A stretch of DNA of 23,762 nucleotides from an uncultured Bacteroidales bacterium (GCA_937896505.1 CALBNP010000070.1:1-23762); one strand, 5' to 3'; positions 15,074 to 23,685 are shown, counted from the stretch's first letter. Program-made: numbers and translations. Notes: a model not told the origin generated them from the sequence alone.

Positions 15074-16532
15074 AAATAGTATTCTTCCTGAGATAATTGT
15101 GGCAACGGGCGATCCAAAAAATTCGAATTACTTATCCTCCTTGACAAAACAAGGGAGGATAAAAAAACTCGTATCAAAGGTTTACACTTCAAATATGGTT
15201 GAAGAAGAGTCGCTAATCGTGAGAAGAAATCTATTTTCCATTTTGGGGTCGTTATTTCCGGGTGCTGTCATCAGCCATCGTTCGGCCTTTGAAATGAGAC
15301 CAACTGAATCAGGAGATTTCTATTTGACTTACAAATATACCAAGAAGTTCAAGCTTGATGGCCTTGTTATCCATCTTATCGAAGGACCTTCAGGGCAACC
15401 TGAGGACACGCCATTTGTCAATGGAATGTTTATCTCATGCCCAGAACGTGCCTATCTGGAAAATCTTCAGGTAGCATACCGAAAAGGAGCTGTCAGCAAA
15501 TGCCTTCCTGTGACGGAAATAGAAGAACGTTTGGATAAGGTGATTCGCGTCAATGGAGAAAATGCCATAAATTCTTTGCGTGACAAGGCACGCATGTTGT
15601 CGGAAAAACTCGGCTGGACTGACGAATTCAGTAAGTTGGACAAAATAATTGGTGCCTTATTGTCAACACATGATTCAGCGACGTTGCAATCGCCAGTTGC
15701 AAGAGCTCGGGCGTTTGGAGAACCCTACGATGCCAAGAGAATTGAATTGTTTGGGATATTGTTTTCGGCATTGTCAAACAGTGTCTTCAAGAGTTGTCCT
15801 GAAGACGATTTTTCACTTAGTTCATATCGTAATTTTGCTTTTTTTGAGAGCTATTTTTCGAACTATATCGAAGGGACTGAGTTCACTTTGGAGGATGCAC
15901 GCCATATCATCGAATATAACCTTCCGCTTCCTTCTCGTGACGAAGATTCGCATGACATCATGGGTACCTATCAGCTTGCATCAAATCCCCATCTCATGGC
16001 AGTTGTGCCTTCGTCGTCAGATGAACTGATCTATTTGCTGCAATCGCGACATGCTGTCTTGTTGTCAGCCCGTCCAGAGAAAAATCCTGGGATGTTCAAG
16101 ATGAAGAACAACAGGGCGGGGAACAGCCTCTTTGTGGATTGTGAGTTGGTTAAGGGAACCTTGAAAAAGGGCTTTGAGTATTATAGAGCCTTGTCTTCAC
16201 CATTTGCAAAAGCGGTTTTCATGCTTTTCATGGTCAGCGAAGTACATCCATTTGATGATGGTAATGGACGCATTTCCCGTATCATGATGAATGCTGAATT
16301 GACTCATGCTGGTGAAAAGAAAATCCTTGTACCTACTGTTTTCCGAACAGATTATTTGGGAGCATTGAGAAAATTGACTCGGCAGAATGACCCCAATGTT
16401 CTCATCAAGGCCATGTCGCGTGTCCGTGATTTTAGTGTCCAGTTGAAGAAGTCTGATTTTGAGGCTATGCAGCATCAATTGGAAAAGGCAAAGGCTTTTT
16501 CCGATATGGAAGAAGACATTCTATTGTTTTGA
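15066..16532 (+). CDS. Fic-domain protein with N-terminal AbiEi-like winged-helix region
   Basis: A 488-aa cytosolic protein. Residues about 1-50 (LTKQGRIKKLVSKVYTSN) look like the winged helix of AbiEi-type antitoxins, and 50-150 (VISHRSAFEMRP, VIHLIEGPSG, PERAYLENLQ) like the AbiEi partner domain. The C-terminal half is a Fic fold, which usually transfers AMP from ATP to a hydroxyl side chain. The active loop HPFDDGNGR (394-402) is fully canonical with His394, and Arg402 is present. An inhibitory helix motif, S/TxxxE(G/N), is SNYIEG with Ser265 and Glu269, so the enzyme is probably autoinhibited (class II-like). The same fusion is known in other phyla as Fic family protein (recollection). 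The gene looks more A+T-rich than its neighbours, which hints at transfer. It stands alone behind its own promoter. The target is unknown. Confidence 0.88.
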   Translation: MEKNSILPEIIVATGDPKNSNYLSSLTKQGRIKKLVSKVYTSNMVEEESLIVRRNLFSILGSLFPGAVISHRSAFEMRPTESGDFYLTYKYTKKFKLDGLVIHLIEGPSGQPEDTPFVNGMFISCPERAYLENLQVAYRKGAVSKCLPVTEIEERLDKVIRVNGENAINSLRDKARMLSEKLGWTDEFSKLDKIIGALLSTHDSATLQSPVARARAFGEPYDAKRIELFGILFSALSNSVFKSCPEDDFSLSSYRNFAFFESYFSNYIEGTEFTLEDARHIIEYNLPLPSRDEDSHDIMGTYQLASNPHLMAVVPSSSDELIYLLQSRHAVLLSARPEKNPGMFKMKNNRAGNSLFVDCELVKGTLKKGFEYYRALSSPFAKAVFMLFMVSEVHPFDDGNGRISRIMMNAELTHAGEKKILVPTVFRTDYLGALRKLTRQNDPNVLIKAMSRVRDFSVQLKKSDFEAMQHQLEKAKAFSDMEEDILLF

Positions 16533-16567
16533 AAATGGTTCCTTTTCTCAAAAATCAAAATAATCTG

Positions 16568-16575
16568 TACCTTTG
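16568..16575 (+). promoter_or_regulatory. Promoter of the macro-like gene, -7 box TACCTTTG
   Basis: TAnnTTTG match, 22 nt upstream of the ATG at 16598. It lies within the longer open frame from 16529, so that upstream start is rejected. Confidence 0.75.
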
Positions 16576-16597
16576 CAACAAATCAAATCATAACTAT

Positions 16598-16990
16598 ATG
16601 TCATATAACAGAGCATACACTCCAGAGTTCATTACCGAACTCAAGCCAAACGAAATCTTCGTGTTTGGCAGCAATATACATGGTTTCCATGGTGGTGGTG
16701 CGGCTGCTGTCGCTTGCCACAAGTTTGGTGCCGAATGGGGCGTTGGCGAAGGCCTCACAGGTCAGTGCTACGCCTTGCCCACGATGGAAGGTGGCGTGGA
16801 CTATATTGCCGGAAAAGTGAAGAATTTCTTGGCTTGCGCCCAATCGCATCCCGAACTGAAGTTCCTCGTCACCAAGATTGCATGTGGCATTGCCGGTTTC
16901 CCCATCGACGAGATTGGCCCGCTGTTTGCTGATGCCCTCGACATGGAGAATGTCATCCTGCCTCGCGAGTTTGTGGAGACGATGAAATAG
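16598..16990 (+). CDS. Small macro-domain-like protein of unknown function
   Basis: A 130-aa cytosolic protein with no signal peptide. Key segments are KPNEIFVFGSNIHGFHGGGAA (about 17-37), GVGEGLTGQCYALPTMEGG (about 49-67), and VTKIACGIAGFPIDEIGPLF near the end. The order FGSN, HGGGAA, GL.G..Y.LPT and late CG.AG resembles the phosphate-binding and ribose-binding loops of macro domains, so ADP-ribose or nucleotide binding is inferred. Similar short proteins occur in Bacteroidetes and phages, without a settled function that I know. The start at 16598 is set by the promoter at 16568-16575. It lies 65 bp after the Fic gene but is probably transcribed separately. Confidence 0.75.
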   Translation: MSYNRAYTPEFITELKPNEIFVFGSNIHGFHGGGAAAVACHKFGAEWGVGEGLTGQCYALPTMEGGVDYIAGKVKNFLACAQSHPELKFLVTKIACGIAGFPIDEIGPLFADALDMENVILPREFVETMK

Positions 16991-17024
16991 TTTTGCCGGT
17001 TTTGTGCGTATTGGTTTTATTTTC

Positions 17025-17032
17025 TACCTTTG
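17025..17032 (+). promoter_or_regulatory. DPP III promoter, TTTG-N20-TACCTTTG
   Basis: TTTG at 17001-17004, a 20-nt spacer and the -7 box at 17025-17032 form the best two-part match to the Bacteroidetes promoter in the window. The ATG is 33 nt downstream. Confidence 0.82.
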
Positions 17033-17065
17033 CAAATCTTTTTGAATTCCATAAACATCAAATAA

Positions 17066-19120
17066 ATGAAAAAGTTCATGATCTGTCTCGGATTGGCGGG
17101 GACTCTGGTGAGTTGCTCGCCCAAGCAGCCGGCCGAAGAACCTCAACCGCAACAAGAGGAATCTTTCAAGTTCCTCGTCGATGAGTTCGCCGACCTGCGC
17201 ATCATGCGTTACCAAATCCCTGGATGGGACCAACTGACGCTGAACCAGAAGGCTTACATTTATTACCTGAATGAAGCCGCCAAATGTGGCCGCGACATCC
17301 TCGCCGACCAAAACTTCAAGTACAACCTCACCGTCCGCAAGACCGTTGAGGCTGTTATCGAATCGTATCAAGGCGACCGTGAATGTGCTGATTTCCAGAA
17401 CTTCATGGTCTATGCCAAACGTGTGTTCTTCAGCAATGGCATCCATCATCACTATGCCGAAGACAAGTTCTTCCCAGAAGTGACGGAGGCTTATTTCACT
17501 GACCTCATCAAGAACTCGAATGCCGAACTGCTTCCGCTCAACGAAGGCGAGACAGTGGATGCCTTTATCGAGTTCCTGACCCCCGTGATCTTCGACCGCG
17601 ACCTCTACAAAATGCGCCGCAGCAGCGAAGACGACATCGTACAAAACTCGGCTGTCAACTTCTACGAAGGTGACGTCACCGCTGCCGAAGTGACCGCTTT
17701 CTACGATGCCATGGCCGATCCTACCGACGAGACTCCAATCTCCTACGGCTTGAATTCCAAACTCGTAAAAGACGAAAACGGTCTGCACGAAGATGTGTAT
17801 AAGGCTGGCGGACTTTATGGCGAAGCCATCCAAGCCATCATCGGCTGGCTGCAAAAAGCCAACGAAGTGGCCGAAAACGACATCCAACGCGACTACACCA
17901 ACAAGCTCATCGCCTATTACACCACTGGCGACCTGAACATTTGGGACGAATACAACATCGCTTGGGTGCAAGACACCATCTCGCTGATTGACTACACCAA
18001 CGGCTTCATCGAAGACTATGCCGACCCGATGGGCCGCAAGGCTACCTGGGAAGCCATCGTCAACTTCAAGGACCTCGAAGCTACCAAGCGCAGCACCCTC
18101 ATCGGCGACAACGCCCAGTGGTTTGAGGACAACTCGCCTGTCGATCCACGCTTCAAGAAGGAAGAATGCAAAGGCGTGTCGGCTAAGAGCATCATCACCA
18201 CTACCTTGGCTGGTGAGTGCTTCCCTTCACCCCCGATTGGCATCAACCTGCCTAACGCCGACTGGATTCGCAAGGACTACGGCTCGAAGAGCGTCACCAT
18301 CACCAACCTGATGGAAGCCTACGACAAGGCTGCCGACGAATGCCCACGTAGCGCCCTCGCCGAGTTCGCATACTCGCAAGAGGAAATTGACCTCTGCAAG
18401 AAGTATGGCTCTGAAACCGATGTCATCCACACCAACCTGCACGAATGCCTCGGCCACGGTTCAGGTAAACTTCTGCCTGGCACACAACCTGGCGCTTTGA
18501 AGGAATTCAGCAGCACTCTTGAAGAAGCCCGTGCCGACCTCTTCGGCTTGTATTATCTCGCTGATCCTAAGATGGTTGAATTGGGTGTCATTTCCGACCT
18601 TGAAGCCTACAAGGCTGAATATGCTGGCTACATCCGCAATGGTTTGATGACCCAACTGGCTCGCGTTGAGCTGGGTAAGGATGTCACCGAGAGCCACATG
18701 CAGAACCGTAAGCTCATCGCCGAATGGTGCTTCGAACATGGTCAGGCCAACAACGTCATCGAAAAGAAGGTTGAAAACGGCAAGACCTATTTCGTCATCA
18801 ACGATTACGAAGCTTTGCGTGGTCTCTTTGGTGAACTGCTTGCCGAAGTGCAACGCATCAAGAGCGAAGGCGACTATGCCGCTGGCAAGGCTTTGGTGGA
18901 ACAATATGCCGTCAAGGTGGATCCTGTCCTCCATAAGGAAGTGAAGGAGCGTTACGATGCCCTTGGACTGAAGCCATACGGTGGTTTCATCAACCCAGTC
19001 GTTGTTCCTGTCGAGGAAAACGGTCAAGTGGTGGATTACAAGGTGGAATATCCTGACGATTTCGTTGCCGAACACATGGACCTCGGAAAGCACTACAGCT
19101 TCCTCAAGGCTCATCATTGA
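17066..19120 (+). CDS. Dipeptidyl peptidase III (M49) lipoprotein
   Basis: A zinc metallopeptidase of 684 aa that removes dipeptides from the N-terminus of oligopeptides. The M49 zinc motif is HECLGH at 459-464 (His459, catalytic Glu460, His464). The second motif EEARAD is at 486-491, where a Glu supplies the third zinc ligand. HECLGH rather than the longer eukaryotic HELLGH form is the type described for Bacteroides thetaiotaomicron DPP III. Residues 1-17 are a lipoprotein signal ending LVSC (lipobox Cys17), followed by a Pro/Gln/Glu-rich linker, so periplasmic or surface anchoring is likely and the role is probably peptide harvesting. It is monocistronic, with a clear promoter and a strong terminator at 19144-19173 shared with the convergent sulfatase gene. 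Confidence 0.93.
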   Translation: MKKFMICLGLAGTLVSCSPKQPAEEPQPQQEESFKFLVDEFADLRIMRYQIPGWDQLTLNQKAYIYYLNEAAKCGRDILADQNFKYNLTVRKTVEAVIESYQGDRECADFQNFMVYAKRVFFSNGIHHHYAEDKFFPEVTEAYFTDLIKNSNAELLPLNEGETVDAFIEFLTPVIFDRDLYKMRRSSEDDIVQNSAVNFYEGDVTAAEVTAFYDAMADPTDETPISYGLNSKLVKDENGLHEDVYKAGGLYGEAIQAIIGWLQKANEVAENDIQRDYTNKLIAYYTTGDLNIWDEYNIAWVQDTISLIDYTNGFIEDYADPMGRKATWEAIVNFKDLEATKRSTLIGDNAQWFEDNSPVDPRFKKEECKGVSAKSIITTTLAGECFPSPPIGINLPNADWIRKDYGSKSVTITNLMEAYDKAADECPRSALAEFAYSQEEIDLCKKYGSETDVIHTNLHECLGHGSGKLLPGTQPGALKEFSSTLEEARADLFGLYYLADPKMVELGVISDLEAYKAEYAGYIRNGLMTQLARVELGKDVTESHMQNRKLIAEWCFEHGQANNVIEKKVENGKTYFVINDYEALRGLFGELLAEVQRIKSEGDYAAGKALVEQYAVKVDPVLHKEVKERYDALGLKPYGGFINPVVVPVEENGQVVDYKVEYPDDFVAEHMDLGKHYSFLKAHH

Positions 19121-19143
19121 TTGGCTCGATACTCACCAAAACG

Positions 19144-19173
19144 AAAAAGGAGACGCAACGTCTCCTTTTTTTT
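19144..19173. terminator. Bidirectional terminator between DPP III and sulfatase genes
   Basis: A 12-bp stem (aaaaaggagacg, 19144-19155, with cgtctccttttt, 19159-19170) closes a 3-nt loop and continues into a T run to 19173. The A run on the other side makes it work in both directions. It ends 6 bases before the sulfatase stop codon. Confidence 0.88.
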
Positions 19174-19179
19174 GTGCTG

Positions 19180-20604
19180 TCATTTGAACTCCCAGTTGGG
19201 GTCGGCGGTGCGCTCGTTTTCAAGCAGCGTCTTCAGTTCATTCAACATTTCAGGATTTGCATCGGAAAGGTCGTGGCTTTCCGTCGGGTCGTCGTTGATG
19301 TTGTAAAGCTCGTAGATTGGTTCGGTGCTGACATTCAACTTGATGAGTTTCCAGTCGCCTTTCCTGACACATTGCCGCCCGCCTAACTCTTGGAATTCAA
19401 AGTAGAGATAATCGTGGCCATCCTGCTGTTGACCGAAAAGGGTAGGGACAATGCTGATGCCATCGGTCGTAGGAGGCTCGATACCAGCGATTTCAGCAAA
19501 GGTGGGCAGATAGTCCCAAAAGGCGAACATGAAATCCGACTTGCTGTTTGACTCTATTTTGCCGTTCCAAACCATGATGGTAGGCACGCGGATGCCGCCT
19601 TCGTAAAGGTCGCGCTTGTAGCCACGGTAGATGCCGCTGCTCTTGAAAATGTCGGGGTTGTTGCCGCCTTCCCAGTGTGGACCGTTGTCGGAAGTGACGA
19701 CGATAAGCGTGTTGTCGAACAGCCCTTCCGACTTCAGTTTCTCAACGATTTGCCCTACATAAAGGTCGAATCTCGACACCATGGCAGCGTAGGTCTGCAA
19801 AGGATGGTCTTGTGAGCAGTAGCCGCCCTTGCGGAAACTTTCACAATCCTTGTCGCAGCCCGTGAAAGGATTCTCTTCGGCAAAGCTGCCATCATATTGC
19901 GTAAGCAGACTGTCGTTGGGGACAATCAGCTCGGCGTGAGGCAAGATGCAAGGAACGAAGAGGAAGAAAGGCTCGTCTTTGTGCTCTTCGATGAACCGCA
20001 AGGTCTCGTATTGGATGGTATCGGGGGCGTATGTGCCATTGTGGGCTTCAGCGTTGGCTTTCAGTGTGATACGGGTCGAATCGTGGTAGAGATAATCGGG
20101 ATAATAACTATGCGATAGGCGTTGGCAGTTGTAGCCGAAAAACTCGTCAACCGATTGGTTTTCGGGAGCGCCTTCCGATTTGGGAGCGCCTAAGCCCCAT
20201 TTGCCGAAGGCTCCCGTCGCATAGCCCGCATCCTTGAACATCTGGAATAGGGTATAGGTACCTTCTGGAATCGACATCTGGCCTTCGGGGAAAATCTCGA
20301 AGTTGCCACGGATTGGGGTGTGGCCGCTGTGTAATCCTGTCAGCAGGCAAGCCCGTGATGGTGCGCTGACCGTGGTGCCCGAATAGCTTTGCGTGAAGCG
20401 CACTCCGGCTTCCGCCAAGGCATCGATGTGGGGCGTGAGGATGGTCTCTTGCCCGAAGCATCCAATGTCGCCATAGCCTAAGTCGTCGGCGACGATGAAC
20501 ACGATATTGGGTTTGCGTTGCTCGCTTTGTTTCGTTTCGCTAGTGTTGCAAGCGCTGATGGCTGCTAATGAGGCTGCCGATATGACTGCTGTCTTGATTT
20601 TCAT
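19180..20604 (-). CDS. Ser-type sulfatase (S1 family) lipoprotein
   Basis: A sulfate ester hydrolase of 474 aa. Metal-binding residues are Asp40 and Asp41 (VADDLGYGD) and Asp306/Asn307 (TSDNGPH). The formylglycine motif is SAPSR with Ser80 as the residue to be oxidised and Arg84. Lys135 in GKWGLG and His223 in LPHAEL are typical. Ser instead of Cys means maturation by an anaerobic radical-SAM sulfatase-maturating enzyme (anSME) is expected; none is encoded here. A lipoprotein signal ends AISAC (lipobox Cys19). The start is taken at 20604 because that gives a proper signal peptide; an upstream ATG at 20628 would overlap the preceding gene. It lies 11 bp after that gene, so it is likely the last cistron of a three-gene operon. 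The substrate cannot be assigned. Confidence 0.93.
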   Translation of the reverse strand: MKIKTAVISAASLAAISACNTSETKQSEQRKPNIVFIVADDLGYGDIGCFGQETILTPHIDALAEAGVRFTQSYSGTTVSAPSRACLLTGLHSGHTPIRGNFEIFPEGQMSIPEGTYTLFQMFKDAGYATGAFGKWGLGAPKSEGAPENQSVDEFFGYNCQRLSHSYYPDYLYHDSTRITLKANAEAHNGTYAPDTIQYETLRFIEEHKDEPFFLFVPCILPHAELIVPNDSLLTQYDGSFAEENPFTGCDKDCESFRKGGYCSQDHPLQTYAAMVSRFDLYVGQIVEKLKSEGLFDNTLIVVTSDNGPHWEGGNNPDIFKSSGIYRGYKRDLYEGGIRVPTIMVWNGKIESNSKSDFMFAFWDYLPTFAEIAGIEPPTTDGISIVPTLFGQQQDGHDYLYFEFQELGGRQCVRKGDWKLIKLNVSTEPIYELYNINDDPTESHDLSDANPEMLNELKTLLENERTADPNWEFK

Positions 20605-20615
20605 GGGTGTGGGGT

Positions 20616-22757
20616 TCAGAATTTCCAAATGGCTTCAACTTTCAGGTCGGTCTTGTGATTGCCTTTGATGAGACTCGGCCCGCTGCTGATTTCGTCTTGG
20701 TTGGAATAAATGGTGCGACCGATGCGCGCATATATTGTCAATGCGTTGAATAGCTTTACTTTACCTAATAGATAAATCCTCATTCCTTTGCCGTAGAGCG
20801 CCGGAATGCTGAAGGAATAGAGCACGTCGTTTTCGTAGGCATAAACTCGGGCATTGTAGTTGTCAGTGTCGAAGAGCGCATAGCGGAAAGTGAGGCTAAA
20901 TGGCTTGTTTTGTGGTTTGTAGGCCACATCTTGGCATACAAAATAACCACGCGAATTGCTGCCGTTGTCGTTCTTGTAGTGGGCATATTCGGCCTTGTTG
21001 CAAAGTGCGAAGTCGTTGCCAATCATGTAGTTGATATTGAATTTGACTGAGTTTTTCGTGTAGAAGATGGGGTAGTAGCTGAAAGTGTGTTCGTCAGTCG
21101 AGTTCTTCATCTTGGTCTTCGACCTGAACTGCAAGTAATATGATGTCTTCTTGTTGATACTGTGGCTGATACGGCAATAGTAGTCGTGCCCCCACGATGG
21201 CGCATAGGCTTGCATGGTGAGCCATGTGAATTGGAACTGGTCGGCATAGAGCAGGATGTTCCAATAGGGTGCGGGCGCCACTTCGATACCGAGATACACG
21301 CCTTTCTCGCCTTGCCCACGGCTGCTTTCGGCAAATGGCGAGGCTATGAGGTTCTGGTAGCGTTTGTCGTAGTTGCGATATAGGGCAGTGAAATTGATAT
21401 AGCCTGTAGGGCGAACCGTCAGGCCGACGAGGCCGGCAAAGGCTTTGTTGAAACTCATCGAGCCTTCACCGAAGAGGGCGAACTTGCCGTTGACATACTT
21501 GAAGTCGAGGCCTTGGTCGGTGAGTTGGTTGCCTTGGAAATAGAATTGGTTGTAATGTGAGGGTGTGAGTTGCAACTCGGAGCTCAGCATGATGTGGTGC
21601 AGTGTGTAGCCGATTTCGAGGTGCTCGTTGGCGAAGGCCAAATGTCCGCCAAACACTTGCTGACGGATGGCATGGCGGTCGAGGATTTCGCCTATAGTGC
21701 GGTGATAACCAGTCTCTTGAATGCTGCTTACATATTCCGCTTCGTTCAGCGAATCGGCCATGGAAACGTTGGCGTCAATCATGCGGTTGGAGTAGAATGC
21801 CGTTCCGTAGAATTTGCCAAAATTTAGGGTGACGGCGGCCCCACGCATGAAAGTGGCTTCGCTCGACGAGGCCTTCGGCCTGATGCCTCTGCCTTGCTTC
21901 ATCACGCTGCTTCCTGCCACGGCTTTGCCGAAATTCATGCCCGACCAAAGGGTGAGTCCTTGCCCGAAAGAGAGTTGGTAGTCGCCTAAGGCAACGTCTT
22001 TGACGCAGCCTAAGTCGTTGGCATAGAGGTGGAAACCGAAGAAGTCGAAGCCGCTATAGCGTTTGTTGCCCAAAACGGATTTGATGGTGTCGCTCAACTT
22101 GTCGTTGAAAAACAATTCGCCAGCGTCTTTCTTGAGCGCGAAGCCTGCCCGAATCTTGTTGCGGTAGTTGTAGCTGTAGCGGAGTTCGTATTTCTGTGGA
22201 CTGCCTAAGTATCTTGAATTGGGTTTGTCAAGCAACTCCTCGTCGCTGATAGGGTAGTAGCCTTGCTGTTTTTCAAGGACTTGCTCATAACGACCGATGA
22301 CTTGGTGCTTGCCATAACGTGCCAGTTTCTGACCTGTGATTTTGTCTTTTGCGTTGTCTTCGCGGATGCAAACGATGGGCCGTAAGATGTTGATGGTCTG
22401 CTCGTCGAAGCCTTCCACCATCTCCAATTCATCGAGGATAAGGAAGTCGCCATAATAGCGGCGGTATTTGCGCAATTCTTCGAGTTGGAAGGCGTTGATG
22501 AGTTGTAGCTCGGCGAGGTGGACAATCTCTTCGCTGTTCAGGTTGATGGGATTTTCGCTGTAGAAGATGTAGTTGTCGAGCAGTTCTTCGTAGTCGTTTT
22601 CTTCTTCACCTTCGTCAGCTAGACGCTCAATCTGCTCGATGAGCAGTTGGTTCAGCGCATTCGAGCTCAGCGTGTCGATGGCCACTTGAGCACGTACCAT
22701 CAAAGGCAACCAAATCAAAGCCATAAACAATCCCAACCATTTCATTCTCTTGCTCAT
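20616..22757 (-). CDS. Helix-hairpin-helix domain outer-membrane beta-barrel protein
   Basis: A 713-aa exported protein. A signal peptide covers about 1-23 (WLGLFMALIWLPLMVRAQ). Residues 70-128 hold helix-hairpin-helix-like units of the ComEA type: NLNSEEIVHLAELQLINAF, then LEELRKYRRYYG, ILDELEMVEGFD and INILRPIV. From about 165 to the end the sequence shows alternating aromatic/polar beta-strands typical of an outer-membrane barrel, and it ends in a terminal Phe (AIWKF). Bacteroidetes encode similar proteins annotated only as HhH domain proteins. The start is the ATG at 22757 (an in-frame GTG at 22784 is possible; Met at 22745 also gives a good signal peptide). The PorV/PorQ-like gene ends 35 bp upstream and the sulfatase follows 11 bp downstream. 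DNA binding at the outer membrane is suggested by the HhH unit but not shown. Confidence 0.8.
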   Translation of the reverse strand: MSKRMKWLGLFMALIWLPLMVRAQVAIDTLSSNALNQLLIEQIERLADEGEEENDYEELLDNYIFYSENPINLNSEEIVHLAELQLINAFQLEELRKYRRYYGDFLILDELEMVEGFDEQTINILRPIVCIREDNAKDKITGQKLARYGKHQVIGRYEQVLEKQQGYYPISDEELLDKPNSRYLGSPQKYELRYSYNYRNKIRAGFALKKDAGELFFNDKLSDTIKSVLGNKRYSGFDFFGFHLYANDLGCVKDVALGDYQLSFGQGLTLWSGMNFGKAVAGSSVMKQGRGIRPKASSSEATFMRGAAVTLNFGKFYGTAFYSNRMIDANVSMADSLNEAEYVSSIQETGYHRTIGEILDRHAIRQQVFGGHLAFANEHLEIGYTLHHIMLSSELQLTPSHYNQFYFQGNQLTDQGLDFKYVNGKFALFGEGSMSFNKAFAGLVGLTVRPTGYINFTALYRNYDKRYQNLIASPFAESSRGQGEKGVYLGIEVAPAPYWNILLYADQFQFTWLTMQAYAPSWGHDYYCRISHSINKKTSYYLQFRSKTKMKNSTDEHTFSYYPIFYTKNSVKFNINYMIGNDFALCNKAEYAHYKNDNGSNSRGYFVCQDVAYKPQNKPFSLTFRYALFDTDNYNARVYAYENDVLYSFSIPALYGKGMRIYLLGKVKLFNALTIYARIGRTIYSNQDEISSGPSLIKGNHKTDLKVEAIWKF

Positions 22758-22769
22758 AACCTTATCATC

Positions 22770-22795
22770 TTTTCCACTTTCCACTTTTCCACTTA
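22770..22795. repeat. Short gtggaaa direct repeats between two operon genes
   Basis: On the minus strand the spacer reads aagtggaaaagtggaaagtggaaaa, three near-copies of gtggaaa(a). They overlap the stop region of the PorV/PorQ-like gene and the leader of the HhH-barrel gene. The purine-rich run could act as a loose ribosome-loading signal, but this is inference. Confidence 0.5.
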
Positions 22796-23614
22796 AAAAC
22801 TAAAGATCATCCCCACTTGAATGGTGTTGCCAAGTTGTTGGTGCAGTTGCGCTGCCACGTTGATTTGCACGATGCTGATTTCGTAGCCCAGTCCGAAGCT
22901 CAAGATGCCTGGATTGGCTTGCAGTCCGGCGCGAAGGTAGAAGTTCTTTAGGGCTTCATATTCCAATCCGCCTCTGATGGTGAGGCCGTCGCACGTGGTG
23001 TTCCGCTCCAATTCGCATTGTCCGGTGAAGCCTTTCGTGAACAGGTATGAAGCGCCAAAGCGGAAGACGATGGGCAGCTTCTCGTGGTTGATGGTCTCCT
23101 TCAGCGTGATGTCGATGGGGTTGAAGACGTAGGTGCCAAGGGTGAGTTTTTCGCTGACTTGCGACTGTATGCCAAGTTCGAAGGTCACGGCACTGAGTCT
23201 GTCGTAGTTGTCGGTCGCCTTGATGGAAAGGTAGTCGAGTTGTAGGCCGATTTGCAGGTATTGTCCGAAGGCCTTGGCGTAGGCAAGCCCGAATTTGTTC
23301 TCTGAGTATTTGCTGCTTCCAAATTGGTTGAAGCTCAGTCCCAAAGTGCCGAAATGGTTGACGGGCAAGGCGAAAGCACCGCATTTGTAGGCAGTTTCGG
23401 GCAGCATCCACCAGTTTTCGTAGTAGAGACCTAGGCTGATGTGCTCCAATCCGGCCAGTCCTGCAGGGTTGTTCTGTATGCCCCAGAGCCCTTTCGAGGC
23501 CACCGAGCAGCCGCCCATGGCCGTGGCCCGACCACCTATCGGACTGATGACGTCGTGGGCAAAGACGCTACTGCCAAACGACAATACAATAAGAAGAAGG
23601 TATAGTCTTTTCAT
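22793..23614 (-). CDS. PorV/PorQ-family outer-membrane beta-barrel protein
   Basis: A 273-aa outer-membrane protein. A signal peptide covers about 1-19 (LLLIVLSFGSSVFA). The N-terminal motif GGRATAMGGCSVASKG..G.QNNPAGLA (27-54) is the signature of the PorV/PorQ group of FadL-like barrels, several of which shuttle or anchor cargo for the type IX secretion system. The remainder is alternating beta-strand sequence and ends in Phe (IFSF), as outer-membrane barrels do. A T9SS cargo (the C10 protease) is encoded elsewhere in this window, but the core porKLMN genes are not. It is the first gene of the operon, with a TAATTTTG promoter at 23637-23644. Whether it is PorQ itself or a paralogue is unclear. 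Confidence 0.85.
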   Translation of the reverse strand: MKRLYLLLIVLSFGSSVFAHDVISPIGGRATAMGGCSVASKGLWGIQNNPAGLAGLEHISLGLYYENWWMLPETAYKCGAFALPVNHFGTLGLSFNQFGSSKYSENKFGLAYAKAFGQYLQIGLQLDYLSIKATDNYDRLSAVTFELGIQSQVSEKLTLGTYVFNPIDITLKETINHEKLPIVFRFGASYLFTKGFTGQCELERNTTCDGLTIRGGLEYEALKNFYLRAGLQANPGILSFGLGYEISIVQINVAAQLHQQLGNTIQVGMIFSF

Positions 23615-23636
23615 GAATCCAATGTGTTTGATTCCA

Positions 23637-23644
23637 CAAAATTA
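23637..23644 (-). promoter_or_regulatory. Operon promoter, TTG-N19-TAATTTTG
   Basis: On the minus strand a TTG (23664-23666) is followed by 19 nt and the -7 box, 22 nt before the ATG at 23614. It drives the three-gene outer-membrane/sulfatase operon. Confidence 0.78.
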
Positions 23645-23685
23645 CAAAAAGAAAGGTAAAAGCCAACGGAATATTGAAAATTGTG

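Noticed and set aside
15066..16990. Fic protein plus macro-like protein as a two-gene toxin-antitoxin operon
   Set aside because: The second gene has its own promoter box at 16568-16575, and the Fic protein already carries an internal inhibitory motif and an antitoxin-like domain.
17024..17971. 315-codon open frame on the minus strand opposite the DPP III gene
   Set aside because: Overlaps the promoter and 5' half of a clear M49 peptidase; Val/Phe/Asp-rich shadow translation.
22793..23614. Core type IX secretion gene cluster
   Set aside because: Only a PorV/PorQ-like barrel is seen; no porK, porL, porM, porN or sov genes occur in the window.
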